Positions 1-12,010 of a stretch of 64,000 nucleotides of DNA are shown in pieces. The position numbers and the translations under genes are program-made. Below the pieces are notes generated by a model, which did not search any database, was not told the DNA's origin, and worked only from the letters and a program-made list of their open reading frames with translations. The first letter of the stretch is position 1. Every line of letters starts with the position of its first letter. Origin of the DNA: Gorsachius magnificus (Eukaryota; Chordata; Aves; Pelecaniformes; Ardeidae). The stretch spans positions 5,517,821 through 5,581,820 of the forward strand of contig CM067081.1 of the NCBI GenBank assembly GCA_034008185.1, read 5' to 3'.

Positions 1-1117
1 AGGAGAAGCCAACCACCGCTGCGCACTGGAGAACCATGCTGTCGCAGGATATTTCTGCGGGGAATACAAGTTAATAGAGCAGGGAAACCTAATGCAACAT
101 GTGCTGCATTTGGCTTGTTTGCAGATATCTAAAATAAAAACATGCAGTTTTCTGCCTGGAATGCTCTGTGTTGGTTTTTGTTCTTTTAACTTCCCTAGGC
201 AAGGTGTAATTTTTTACATCTCCACCCCAGCTGCAGGAAGAGTTGGAAACAGTTCAGGTTTCTCTCTTAATGCTAAAGAAGAAAGGAGTAGCCTACATAT
301 CTTGATGTGAAAGGGGCTACTCATTTGCATTTTTAGTTATAAGAACTTGTCATTGTGGTATATAAAAGCAGTACTTAATATATTTACTCTCCAGGGAAGT
401 AGATAAGTACTTTATCCCTGTTTTACATATGGCAAAGGAAAAACAGACAGACTGTAAGCTAGATATTTAGAATTTTGAACGACTAATTTTCAGAAAGCTG
501 AGCTCAGGTGTCTGCTAAAATTAGACTTGTTTAGGTTTATTATTATTATCATTATTGTGATGATAATGACTGGACACCTGCTCAAGCAGCAGGTTAAATT
601 GCATTAGTCAGTGTCTAAATATACACAGAAAAGAAAATCAGCTTCTGACTACAGTGCTTATCATCTCCGGATGAAACAGGAAACCAAACCGAGATATGGA
701 CAGACTGAGGAGCTACAGAGGAGTGAGACCCAGAACTACACGATGTTTCCAATCCAACATCCCCAACAGGCATCACAGAAATTTTATGAGCTATTTGTGC
801 AATCGATGACATCCCTATTATATTAAATATGTTTACATCTTTAAAGGTGGGTGTATATACACATAAAAATACGTATTATACAGTCTCACAGAGGTTTGCA
901 AGAAGCTCTTTCCACTCATGAAAAACACCAGATGACAAACACAAACATGTCTTTTTGAAAAGTATGGCACATAGCTGCTGAGGGTGGACATTTCTGACTG
1001 GTAAATAACAGACGGTGGGTAGGTTATAGGTCATGAAGACCCTTGAATCTGAAGACTGAGGGCTTTGTTTAATGCTATGCAGAAGCAAATGAAGGAGTAT
1101 CTATAAGGGAACTGAGA
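1..1117. other. Non-coding stretch, no gene seen
   Basis: AT-rich DNA whose open frames are all under about 90 codons and show no recognisable domain. A short ATT-rich run lies near 537-567. One stretch, annotated separately, resembles an old MIR-type repeat. Nothing else could be assigned. Confidence 0.6.
392..455 (+). repeat. Ancient MIR-like retroposon fragment
   Basis: The sequence reads as 'GTAGATAAGTAC...ATCCCTGTTTTACATATGG', then an A-rich stretch and ACAGACAGAC. This resembles the core of ancient amniote MIR-like elements, which carry a GTAAGTA...CCCATTTTACAGATG stretch followed by GAAACTGAGGCACAGAG. The match is by eye and diverged, so the family is not assigned. Confidence 0.4.
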
Positions 1118-1199
1118 CTACCAGAAAAAAAAATATTTCAGGAGACAGCTAAGGAAAGCAACACCACCCTTAATGCAAGCAAAAGTTATCAGATTGTAC

Positions 1200-1812
1200 T
1201 TCACAAGACCAAAAAGGTGGCTATCACCAAACTGAGCTCTGGCATGACCACAACAGGCAGAATTCAACTGATGTGAATGGAAGATGCTGAAAAAGACCTC
1301 GGGGTTGTCATGGACACCAGACTGACCATGAGTCAGTGTATTTGCATCAGGAATACAGCAAAACTGCATAATGGACTCCATTAGGACGGCAAATTAAAAG
1401 AAATTAGTATCTTCCTTTACTTAGCCCCAGTGAGGCCACACCAGGAATAATAGGTCCAGTTTTGGACCTCCCTAATTCAAGGAAAGAAATTGAAGAGGAT
1501 GCTGCAGAGAGCTGCCAAGATTATTACTGGCCAGTGAAAGTGATTTATGAGGAGAGTTTGAGAGAACTGGGGTTGTTTAGTCTGACACAGAGAAGGAAAA
1601 AGAGAGATTCAATGGCAGCCTACAGTGTTTTGAAAGGGACTGGGGAAAAAAAGTTGTTACCCAGGGTGGATGTGGAATACAAATCCTTGGAGTTTTTTCT
1701 AAACGTGCCTAAAGCCATGACTGACTTGATCTGGTATTGGTGATAGTCCCAGTCTGGGTGGGAAGTTCAACCAATTACCTCCAGAGGTCTCCTTCAACCA
1801 GCATTTCTAGAA
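1200..1812 (+). mobile_element. Old CR1 LINE fragment (ORF2 C-terminus plus 3' UTR)
   Basis: A strongly decayed CR1 retrotransposon remnant. Nucleotides near 1287-1345 correspond to the '[18 protein letters not shown]' part of CR1 ORF2. The frame at 1462-1743 contains [20 protein letters not shown], the conserved CR1 ORF2 C-terminal signature ([20 protein letters not shown] in typical copies). The 3' part near 1755-1805 resembles the CR1 3' end (CTCCAGAGGTCTCCTTCAACCAG), but no octamer tail remains. Several frameshifts and gaps separate these blocks. Divergence is visibly higher than in the copies at 12-13 kb, so this is an older insertion. The 5' edge is uncertain and could lie as early as about 1120. 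Confidence 0.8.
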
Positions 1813-4800
1813 AGACAAGAGCAGTAGCTATTCTGCTGCCAGTGGTACATCTTTTCCAAGGAGCCAGGCAAAGTTGTCTGACCTGGACAGCTACATATAA
1901 GAACAGTTCTGAATAAGGGCTAAAATTATGAAAACCATAGGACTGATATTTATTAAAAGATTCTAAAACATCACTTTGTCACATTGCATTCATGTGTTGA
2001 AAGGGTACGTTACTGCTGTGCCACAAAGTCCTTCAGTAACATTACTATTTAATTGCCTCTCAGATGTGGATCAGGTCAACAAAGAAAGCACATGGGCTTT
2101 TAAGGACAATGGTACCCACCTAATTACTAACAATTCCTGACCAGTTATGTTAGGAGAAACACCTACCCATAGAATGTAAAGAGAAGACCATATATGTTCC
2201 TGCACAAATTTAAAATACTAGAGAACTGCAAAACACCAGTGCAGGGAACTTAAATCTGCATTGACTCAAAGTGGAAGTTTGGGAGACTGAGTAATCATAA
2301 AAGCAAGCAATGAAGAAGTTGATTCTCTGTGCCTGGGAGTTTTAAAACTTGATTGAACATCTTTGTGGGACATACCAATGAAACACTCTGTCAGTGACAT
2401 ATTTACAATGGAAAAAGGACAGGAGGGGCATACAGGAGGACATCTTATAGGGTATGATGATTCCTTCAGGGCTTACGTGCATGCAAAACTATTAGGGACA
2501 TGTCTAATAAAACCTACAGCATCTGTTAGCCATGCAGGCCAATTCAAGATCTGGCTGCTAGATTAAAGTCAGTCCTACACAGTGACAAACAATACATGAA
2601 GAAAGTGAAAAAGTGGAGCACAGAACTTGAAAATGAAACCTCAAAAATGTGAGAACAATCCCCTGACATAAAGAAAGCTGAGGTTTGACTTCCTGCATTA
2701 CCCAAGGAGCCTTTCCCCAGAGACACAGGTTTCAATTTGCACCAAGCTTCCAGAAACAATTCCGTAAAATATCACAAAGCTACTAAATCCTCTGGGGCTG
2801 AATCAGGCCCCAATTTAACTCCCATTGGTTCAGGGAGAAAGAAAGTGATAATTAAAAGAGAATGCGGGAAAGCAATGGACATCTATTTGAAATGTTGCCT
2901 GGTGTTACGAAAAGAGGTGTGTTAACAGCCAAAAAATATAGGAAATAATACCAATAGTAATAATGGTCTTTGCCAGAAGATAATCTTAAAGGACAGCTCT
3001 CATCCAGAATTAAATGGAATAATTTACCTCTAATGCCAGTTGCCAATGTTAATTAGCACAGTCCTTAAAAATCTGTTCTGTGAAGAAGCCCTTTAGATGA
3101 TGTAACATGCCAATGTGATTCAAAGCCCTTACTTTTTCATGCTGCAGATTTTTAAAAAATCCACCCTCTGTTCAGCGCTGGCAAGCCAGGAAGTGTTGGA
3201 GCACCAGCTCATGTAGGTGCAATCACTCTGTAGCAATTAGTTGAAGGTTGGTAAGAGGTAAGGAACAGCCTTTTGAAATCGTAATATTAACAACAGTAAT
3301 AATCGTCTTGGTGGTGATGAGATATGTACTAAACTACAGAAAAAAGTTCAAGTAATGAAATCCACCAAAGCAATAATAAAGAAACTGAAGAAAACTATAG
3401 GAACTGGTTGAGGTGGCAAAACCATCTAGGCAACAAACTACTTTGCCAAATTTGACTTCAGAAATGGCTTCTCAGTATTGAACCATTTCTTCATGCAGAC
3501 AACCGCTGTCTTCAGTAGAAATTTTGTGTATCCATGTGGGCATGTTCCTTGTGGATGTCTATAGATACTGTATTAGCATTCAGAGAAATTATGGCAAAGT
3601 TTGGTAAATTTGACGCTTTAGGGATGAGTCAGTTTTACGGTACTTGTGCTACTGAACTATGCATGCGGCAAGAATTTCTCCTAGACTTCTTGGACGGGGC
3701 AAACTCACTTCGCTAAAACCTGCTCAGTAAGTGGGATGCCTCCAGGAAGCACTACACTTGTTGTGTGCATGCAAACTCTATGGTTGTTCTCTGCATAATA
3801 AGAGCAGATAAACTTTTAGCTGTCTGGCAGCTAGAACTTAGCCAGAACTTCAGTGTATTGCCAGACACCTGCAAAGCCTCAACACATGTAAAAAATGTGA
3901 TGTTCTTTCAGGTCTGAAATTTGTCTCAGTGACAGAAGAGGACTTGCCCATTGACACATGAATGATTGCAGTCTACATTTGTGGTTTTGAGCCCTCGACT
4001 TCTGCACATTTATTATTTAAAATTAAAAAAAAAGGAATATTACAAACAACCAATTACTGTGGGGTTACAAGTGCTCAGATACCTATGGGTACAGAAATAC
4101 CTGAACAGGTAGATAATAGTAGGTTTAGTTGTTTTCCTAAAGACAGATGTGCAAAGAAAAGCAAGACAGGTAGCCAGAGAACAGAGAACCTATTTTATGA
4201 GAAGGGACTACAACATTTCATTTGTTTAACATGATGAAGGGATATGATATGATATTTAACATGATATGGGATATGATTGCTACATATACAAAATGTCCTT
4301 TCCCCTTCTTCCTCTTTATAATTATTCAAGCAAAATACAATCCTAACACAAATAAACTGGTCACCAACATCTTTGGCGTGGATACTAGTCAGATATGTAT
4401 TTGTTTGGGAGCAAGGTGACATAGCTATCCAGTAGAAAGACTAATGAAGGGAACAGAGACTAGCAAGGCACTAAGACCTCTAGGAGTGAGCTTTCTGCAA
4501 AATCCAAGGCAGCTTTAGGGTGGAACTTGACTGCTGTGACAGGGCAACCATTTTTGCATTCTGCCAAAATATTGTTAAATCCTGAGATCTCTAATAAATT
4601 AGCTCTTCCGTCTTGGCATGTTCTGGTTAGAGACCGAGGTCGAGCAGGGAGAGGTTCTAGTTTTAAACATACCACCAGAGAGTAGCAAATAGACTATGGG
4701 GACCTGCAGAACCTGGGTAGGCTTAGCTCTGTTATCACATTTTCTTCTGTCCCTTGGATGGCTGCTGTATGACCTTACTGGTCCTCTTTCAAAGCCAGTG

Positions 4801-6329
4801 CCATTCCAAAGTGACTTCATAGCTCTTCACAAGCTCTTCTAATTCATTCAGGAAATATTCTTTTTTCCAGATGGAAATGCTTATTATTACTGAACTTCCC
4901 AAGTGCTTCCCCTTTACTCTCTTTTGCTTCTGCTGTCTTTTTCTTGTTTTTAACATGATACCCAGAACCTCACACTTCCAGGACTTGTTTTTCAGATAAA
5001 CTTCATATAGCAGTGCCTAAAGCCTGGAAGCTCTTCAGATCTCACCAGCTGAGATTTCTCTTGGCATTACAACATCCCTCGCTGGCACACAGTCAATGAA
5101 CCCTGCTAATATACCATCAATCCTGTCTGGCCTTGGAGAAAGGAGAGTGCCGGGACTTGGCCAGAATACTACTGTGTTTGGCTTATTCCCAACTGGAGTT
5201 GTTTAAAACAGTCCCCAGGCTGCTTTAACGCATGCCAAAGACAGCTTGAAAATCAGCGAGCTGACTCCCTGAGCCACCCCATTTCCTGCACCTTCTGTGC
5301 CCGATGGTCTCTGGGCACATCAGGCAACAGGGGCCAGGCAGCTCCTCTGATCCACTGCCACTGCCGAACTTCAATATCATCAAAGCTTCCCAGCATACCT
5401 ATCGCTCTGTCAGTAGCTCAGCATTGCCACACACATGAGTAGACTGAATTCTACAGCAACTGTGAGCATCTGAGTTTGAACTTCCAGATATGCAAAACAC
5501 TCTCTTTGTGCCATTACGCTTTAGAGCGCTGTGAAATAAAATTATATCCTGAACTCCACGCACTGCTGGTGCATGTGTTTATATGAGCTACAAACTCCCT
5601 TTTCTTCAGATGCATTAATTGCCACTCAGTAATTTCTCTCCTCCTGTGATAAAGCAGAGGTGTGTGCATTTGCAGAAGCATCATCTATTGCCTTCTGTAA
5701 ATTAATTTTTCAAAGGTGACTTACTGTGGAATCGGTGGACAAATTCAGACTGTGGGGTTTGAACCTTGTTCCTTGTTACCTTGGCTTTGTAGAGATATTT
5801 TAAAAAGGTGCAAAACAAGTGTAAAAAGCTGTTGTTAGTGTCTATGAGTATTTTACACTCCCTGTGCACTCTCCACGTGGATGTAAGCGATGGCATAAGG
5901 CAACAAGGTGTCTTGGCTGAGACTTAGCAACAGAGTATATTCAAAAGTCATTCATTCCCTTCCACTAAACTCATCTGATTTATTCCTTAGATCTGCTGAA
6001 ATCAATATGAAAAGACTAACTTTTAAATGGAAAAAGTTCTTCTTTTAGACACCGAGCCATCACCATGACAGTGTCCATTTTCCATGCTCAGCTGAATCCG
6101 TACATGCCTGCCTGGCAGCTTCACCGACTTAGCATGGGCAGGGAACGTGCACTTAGCATTGCTGGGAATGTTTATTCTGAACATCATTGCAGGCTTTTTT
6201 TGCCAAAGAACACAGGAGGGCTTGTTTTTCCTGAAATTCAACCTGCCACTCTTTCAACTCACAGATTAACCTTATTTTGCCAGTGGATTTTGGCAGCTGT
6301 AGCTGTAGCTTTTGTGGTTTTGGATTTGA
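1813..6329. other. Non-coding stretch, no gene or clear repeat seen
   Basis: No open frame longer than about 110 codons, no domain and no clear transposon. An imperfect tandem repeat at about 4225-4284 is listed separately. The stretch at 4850-5400 is more pyrimidine-rich than its surroundings but is not otherwise structured. Confidence 0.55.
4225..4284. repeat. Imperfect 30-bp tandem repeat (GATAT-rich)
   Basis: Two successive units begin with TTTAACATGAT at 4225 and 4255, and each runs into GGGATATGAT. The second unit is degraded at its end. It is a simple local duplication in ATG/GATAT-rich DNA with no apparent function. Confidence 0.6.
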
Positions 6330-6349
6330 TTTTTTTTTTTTTTTTTTTT
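6330..6349. repeat. Poly-T run (20 bp)
   Basis: Twenty consecutive T on the plus strand, followed by AAGAAAACCACAAC. It could be a mononucleotide expansion or the A-tail of a minus-strand retroposed copy, but no retroposed body can be recognised next to it. Confidence 0.9.
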
Positions 6350-6484
6350 AAGAAAACCACAACAGCGTCTGTCTTGGTACTCTAATTCAGGCCTTAGCCT
6401 ATGAATAAATCTATTTAAAGACAGCACCATGGTGTGCTAGCTAATGGTGCTGGAGATGTTGAGAGCTATCTAGTTCTGTGCTCT

Positions 6485-6560
6485 GCAGACCCTGAGACTG
6501 TAAATTCTTCAGGGCATGGACCTTGTCCTCTCCTACTTGGTTTTTCAAATTCTGTGCACA
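6485..6560 (+). repeat. Ancient retroposon tail (CTGTAAATTCTTCAGGGCATGGAC type)
   Basis: The stretch CTGTAAATTCTTCAGGGCA followed by TGGACCTTGTCCTCT and a T-rich segment resembles the 'TGTAAGCTCCTTCAGGGCAGGGACTGTCTCTT' tail seen in ancient amniote dispersed repeats. Similar stretches occur in this window near 31.87, 32.78, 59.48 and 60.59 kb. The exact family (CR1/L3-type or MIR-type) cannot be assigned without a library. Confidence 0.45.
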
Positions 6561-7690
6561 TCTATAATGTTGGGAATGAACAATGGCTTTGGGCAGTTAC
6601 CATTCAATATTCAACAAAGTGTTAAACTCAAATATCCAGCAATATATCCAAATATGCTTCTACCAGCCTAATCACCATTAAAATATCAAATCCCTTGAAT
6701 AAGCTATTTGCATTATTCACTGAAACTGCAGTAGCCTTTTTAAAAAACTCTTTTAAAAAATTCTTTATCAAATGCTCTTTCATTACATATCTGTGCCTTT
6801 ATTATGGTTATGTCTTTTTTCTATTAGCCTTCCTTTGTTTTCCTCATTTCATCCCTTCGCCTGCAAGAAACACTCTTGCTCTCTGACCGTGGTTTACTTT
6901 TGAATCCTTGGGTTAACCATCTGCCCTGCACACATCTTCAACACGAATACACACTGAATGCTCTGGCATAATAGCACTTTCCAGAAGGACGAATAAACTA
7001 AGGAACAAAAATTTAAAGAGGGTTAGTCAAACACATGGGCATTTGCCTCTTAATGGCCTAAGCCCTAATTCAGTGTTGGCACAGAATCGTATATTTACAT
7101 GCCACAATCTGCACAGAAAGATTCAAAATCATTTTGCAACACATGGTCCCCTGAAATGCAAAAGTGTCAACATTTGGGGTGAGTACAATACTTCAGAGCC
7201 AATTACTAAATGAAATAATGAAAAGGAAAGTTGATAGAAGAGTATTGCTCTTGTCTGCAGTGATTGAGCAGCACAGAATAAACTTTTCATCTTGAACATA
7301 AGCAGTCTGCCGACACTTCACAAGCCTACCCAGGAATTTGAGCCTGTGGTCGTGAAAAGTTTGTAACAGGCAGTAGAGGACTTGTCAGATGCCATCTACT
7401 TTCTGTGACAGACAGAAGCCTAAATTAGATTGCAAAAGACACAACTAAAGATTGGAGATTACTCTGAGAGAAGTCTTGAACTGGCTATACATCTGCATAT
7501 ATATTACTCTCCTTTTGTTATCTGTGCCGTCCTGAAGTTCCTCACGTTGTTATCTGGTGAGAGTAGCCACAAGTCAGGATAAGCCTGGCTGTACGCATAT
7601 CTTAATGGACACAGTAAAAACAAAGGCAGGATCTGCGGGGTGAGCGAGAGGAATGGTTATGAAATCATATATAAATACATCGCCTTCGGT
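6561..7690. other. Non-coding stretch, nothing identified
   Basis: AT-rich sequence without usable open frames or recognisable repeats. Confidence 0.5.
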
Positions 7691-7694
7691 ACAA

Positions 7695-7815
7695 AGGAGT
7701 TTCTGCTCTGGGTCAGACCAGTGACTCATTATATCCAGAATGCAGTCTCTGGCAGCAGCAGACATACACTACTTTTGAGGAAAACATAAGAAGTCTCTGG
7801 CAGTATAACTCCCTT
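7695..7815 (+). repeat. Ancient dispersed repeat (CTGGGTCAGACCA type)
   Basis: The run GCTCTGGGTCAGACCAGTG, then TATATCCAGAATGCAGTCTCTGGCAG and later TTTTGAGGAAAACATAAGAAG, matches in order a dispersed repeat I know from birds and reptiles (GGGTCAGACCAAxGGTCCATCTAGCCCAGTATCCTGTCTCTGACAGTGG...CAGAGGAAGGTGxAAGAA). A second, shorter copy lies near 44.32 kb. The family name is left open. Confidence 0.5.
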
Positions 7816-8717
7816 TATTCTAACAGCTAATGCATAAGCTCATGCCCTAAAGCAGAAGTTTTGTATCCAACAAGAAGAGAGGTGTGCACGCAGCTCAGTC
7901 TTGTCCCAGTACACATTCAGAAGGTGGCTGAGGCATGCATCCAGCCAGGGAGCCAGGCTTTACACCTAGTCCCAAAGGCATTTTTCTGGCAATGTGTTTC
8001 ACAGGCTACATATGCTCCTTATACCACATTCTCTCTGCCTCTCTTTCCTTATACTGTGCTTTTAAATCACAAGCCAGGTGAGGTGGGTGAAAACTTCCAT
8101 GCAGCACAAGAAATAATAAGAAACTGCCTCTTGCAAATAATTAAACATAGCCAGGCGGTGTGGCTGTGCTTCTTTTCAAAGAAAAAGGCCATAGAGAAAC
8201 ATGAGTTTGCGGGAGTCAGTCACACAATCTATGGCTGGCATTTGATGGATTATCTATTATGCTTATTTGACTAAAACCAATAAGTTATCTTTAAGAAATC
8301 CTTCCAAAACTACTTCTACTTGAACTAGAGAATGGGAAAAGATAACAACCAAAAGCTGAAGCTATTGTGTTTTGGCTGCCATGAAGCCAGAAGACTTGTG
8401 AGCAGAAGCCAATGGACAAGGAACGTAAAACATGGCAAGGCAGCGATTATCTTACAAGCTGCTGTTGTGCACAGGAATATCTCATGTGGTCAGCTGCGGA
8501 CTGTACGAGCAGCAGTGCCTTGAGTGCCACAGGCAGGCGTATGGGCAAGACACAGGCAGCAGGGTGGATTACCATACTGGGAAAAAATGAATGAAGGCTT
8601 CAAAGCGAGTCTTGTAAGAGAGACAGAATGAATGTTTCAGCAGAAAATCCCAATGCATACCTTCTTACTCAGTGGGACTTTTTTAAAAAGTAAATTTTAA
8701 AAATTTGTTTTTAAAAT

Positions 8718-8740
8718 AGATAAATAAATAAATAAATAAA
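8718..8740. repeat. (AAAT)n microsatellite
   Basis: About five to six copies of AAAT within a broader A/T-rich run. Confidence 0.9.
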
Positions 8741-11394
8741 GTGTTTAAAAGGAAGCTGGACAAGATAAAGCAGGCTCTCTGCTTCAACTCTCTGTTTTGT
8801 AATACACCACCTGCATGTCAGCAACTGAAAGCTTGGACAAAGATATGGCTTATACTGTAAGAAGCAAAGCACTTCCATTTTAAAAGCCTTGCAAAGACAG
8901 GCTACGAGGAAATCATCCTTGGGGGAATGCAGGCTAAAGCTGACTTGCTTTCAAATGCTGCATTTTGGGTTTTGCTTATGGCTCCTAAGGTCATTGCTTT
9001 AGGCAACTGGGACCCTCCAAAGCCTCTTGGCACTGGTCTATAGCCTGTCAGAGCAGGATTGCTCAGCCTCTTTTCTGAGCTCCCTGTTCCTCTCATCATC
9101 GGTTGTCACCCCCCATGTTCTCCAGCTAAACTTCAGAGTGCTGGTCTCTAGGAGTCTCCCTGAATCTCTTGCATCATCACCTCCATGATCAAAATATTTG
9201 GCACTCACCAGTGATGCAAAACCAGGCTGCAAGGAGGGTCTCAATTGCTTACATTTTCAGGAGAGACAAAGGTAAAATAGGTCCTGAGAAAATAAGGCTT
9301 ACCAGAGCACAGTTTGTATCAGATTGCTTTCTGATAGCTGCAATGTAGTTTAAGGATTGTAGCAATGAAAGTACCATCAAGGGCCTCAGAGCCAGGGTTT
9401 GTTTGCTAACTACCAAGGGTTTGGACATAATTAAGTGAATACAAGTGCCTCTTAGACCAGAAATATCAGCTCTTATGCTGCCAGCTAGCCTATCATCCAC
9501 ACAGACTGGACAGCTATAATACTAGTAATACATGCTTTAGATCAGATGCATCACATGTCAGACCTAAGAATATCACCAATGTGCTCTCTAGATCAGCTAT
9601 TCTTTCACATCAAAACTATAGTATCCTATGTTTCATGTGACACTCATTGCAATTTCCCAGTTACTGAATTTTAATGTCCCTCCTGCATTGCACTTTTTAC
9701 GACTAAGTCCTAGATTCCTGCCTGAATCTGTATAGTTTGGTACTTCACTTCTATAGATTTTCTGCCAGCTTTCTTTTTGCATTTTATGTGATATTCATTT
9801 GATGAGGTTTCCCATGTTTTAGCTACTATCCAGCAAGCCAGGAACATCAAAACCCACCTAGATTCTTTGCAATATAACAGAACCTAGAGCAGATAACGAT
9901 GAGATATCTCCAAGTAAAAGAGAGAGGGAAAGAAGTAAAATTTCCCTTATTTATTCAGAAGCCTCTGGGCCATCCTGTCTAAACAGAATTGCTGGCCAAA
10001 GCTCAAAAAAAAAGGAAAGAGCTAAGAAACCTCTCCAAGGTTTTCCAAAGTGGGCAGGACTCAGGCAGTTTCCTTGAGGCGCTGGGGTTCATATGTTTTT
10101 CTAAAGGGCTGGTCAAGGCCTCTGCATGGATTTTCCCTGCCTGTTGCTGATTGCCTCCCTAGATGATTAAAGCACTTCACTGCTTCAGTTGCCAGGCAGT
10201 TTTATAGATGCAGCTGTCAACCCCGATACAGGAAAGGTACCAGCATGCTCTCTCTCAAGCCAAATATTAAGTATATGCTACGGACCCCGAAGTGCTGAAA
10301 TGCACACTCAAACACCATCCTGCAGATGCTCGGCGGATGGTTGAAAAGCTCATTCCTGTGGTCAGAGCACTCGGCTGAATCTTTGCAAGCAAGCGGTAGG
10401 CAGGGTGAGGGATATCCTCAGTGGAGGGCTCACCTCATCCATCTCCCGCGACGGTGTGTTCATTTTTCATCAAAAATAAAAGCAAAATCCAGTTGCAGAG
10501 AGCCCTTACACCACACTGTGTTTTGGACTAGCCTTCACCAGGGTTCACGAACGAGTCTGTGTTTGTTGCTTCCATTCAGAGTGAAGGCAAAGACACCCAT
10601 GCTAGCATCTTTTTCATAGCAGTACATATTCATGCAGAGCACTGCAGCTAAAGATTTTTCTGTGCCAAATTGACATGGAAGAGTGCATTAACAGTTAGGG
10701 GCAGCAAACAGCTTCCAGATAGTTATTGTCATTTGTTTCTCCCTGCTCAGTGAAATTTTCATACCAATGGTCTGTCTGCAGCCTCAGATGTTGCCCGGTT
10801 TTCCAGGAATAAGGCATTTTTCACCCTGAATTTCCCTTATCACTGCTGCTCATTCAGCTGCATAATCCTCTCCTGTTTTGCCTTGTACTCCGAACCAGCA
10901 ACTGACAATCTGCAGCTGGTCCCAGACTAAGCCTTTCTCAAGTATTTTCAGGATATTTCTTCTGGCAGCTTCCAGGTGTGGGGAAGGGAGACCACGTAGC
11001 TTTGCAAAGGCTGTGTAACACAGCATCTCAGGTCCAAACCTGATGGCAGTGCTGCAGCAGTGCTCCCTGCCGCTGCTCTCTGGTGGCAGGAGAAGTCAGA
11101 GAATTTCCACATGGTTGCAAGGAATCAAATGCATTAAAAAAAAAAAATAAAATTAAATAGATATAGATATATATAAAATGTTATGTTGACAGGTGTGTAG
11201 CAATCTAGGGAAATTTAGGGTGGAATATCTTCCTGATAACAGGAGAAAGTCCGAGAAAGGTGATGCTCTGTGTCCTGGGGGAGAATGACTCATATAAAAT
11301 GAAGCTGGAGCCTTCTGGGATTGAAAGAAGATGCCCATAGTACATCCAACATTGCTCATGATGAAATGTCTCACAAGACACTGTCATAAAAATC

Positions 11395-11409
11395 TTTTTT
11401 TTTTTTTTT
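11395..11409. repeat. Poly-T run (15 bp)
   Basis: Fifteen consecutive T, followed by CTCCTCTCCCTTTC. No transposon body is recognisable beside it. Confidence 0.85.
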
Positions 11410-11790
11410 CTCCTCTCCCTTTCACCTGTTGAAATAACTTGTAAGAAATACCGGTCTGTTGTTACGCTGATGACAACTGAGCAGTGGTCAGCTGCTTTGT
11501 CTGTGGCTGTCACACTGCAGTTTGGTACCATAGGAGTATTTTTGCCTGTTTTTATGATGTTTTAGTAGTATGTTATCAAATAAATAGGTTATCCCTATTC
11601 CACAGGGGTTGGTACATATGAGAGTTAATAAACAGACAACAGTATCTCTGGAGTAACAGATTGCTGATAAGAAAATCTCTGAAAGGAGATATTAAAGTTA
11701 GTGTAACTCATGAAAGGTTCTCCACTGCCCAGACCCTCCCTGAGGCATGTGGCACCGAGATGTACCTTTGCATGTAGCCATTTTAAACTT

Positions 11791-11828
11791 TGCCCTGTAA
11801 GGACATGAATGCCCTGTAAGGACATAAA
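11791..11828. repeat. 19-bp tandem duplication
   Basis: TGCCCTGTAAGGACATGAA (11791-11809) is followed directly by TGCCCTGTAAGGACATAAA (11810-11828), one mismatch in 19. It lies 44 bp before the 3' end of the minus-strand CR1. A recent local duplication is the simplest reading. Confidence 0.9.
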
Positions 11829-11872
11829 AAACCCATATTGGGAATAACTGCCAATTTGTCAGAGACCAGATC

Positions 11873-11936
11873 AATCATAGAATCATAGAATCATAGAATC
11901 ATAGAATCATAGAATCATAGAATCATAGAATCATAG
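11873..11936 (-). repeat. (AATCATAG)8 tail microsatellite of CR1
   Basis: Eight perfect head-to-tail copies of AATCATAG (reverse complement CTATGATT, a circular form of the CR1 tail unit ATTCTATG). The other CR1 ends in this window carry only about one to four, often imperfect, units. The array therefore probably expanded by replication slippage after insertion. Confidence 0.95.
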
Positions 11937-12010
11937 AATGTTTGGGGTTGGAAGGGACCCCTAGAGGTCATCTAGTCCAACCCCCCTGCAGGGAGCAGGG
12001 ACACTGCTAA

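Larger units (their letters stand above)
7816..11872. other. Non-coding stretch with simple repeats only
   Basis: No supported gene. The longest frame (7861-8274, 137 codons) has no recognisable domain or codon signature. The stretch holds an AAAT microsatellite (8718-8740), a T-run (11395-11409) and a 19-bp tandem duplication (11791-11828). Confidence 0.5.

Noticed and set aside
7861..8274. Plus-strand open frame of 137 codons
   Set aside because: No known motif, and the sequence before it is an old dispersed repeat. Composition is like its surroundings.
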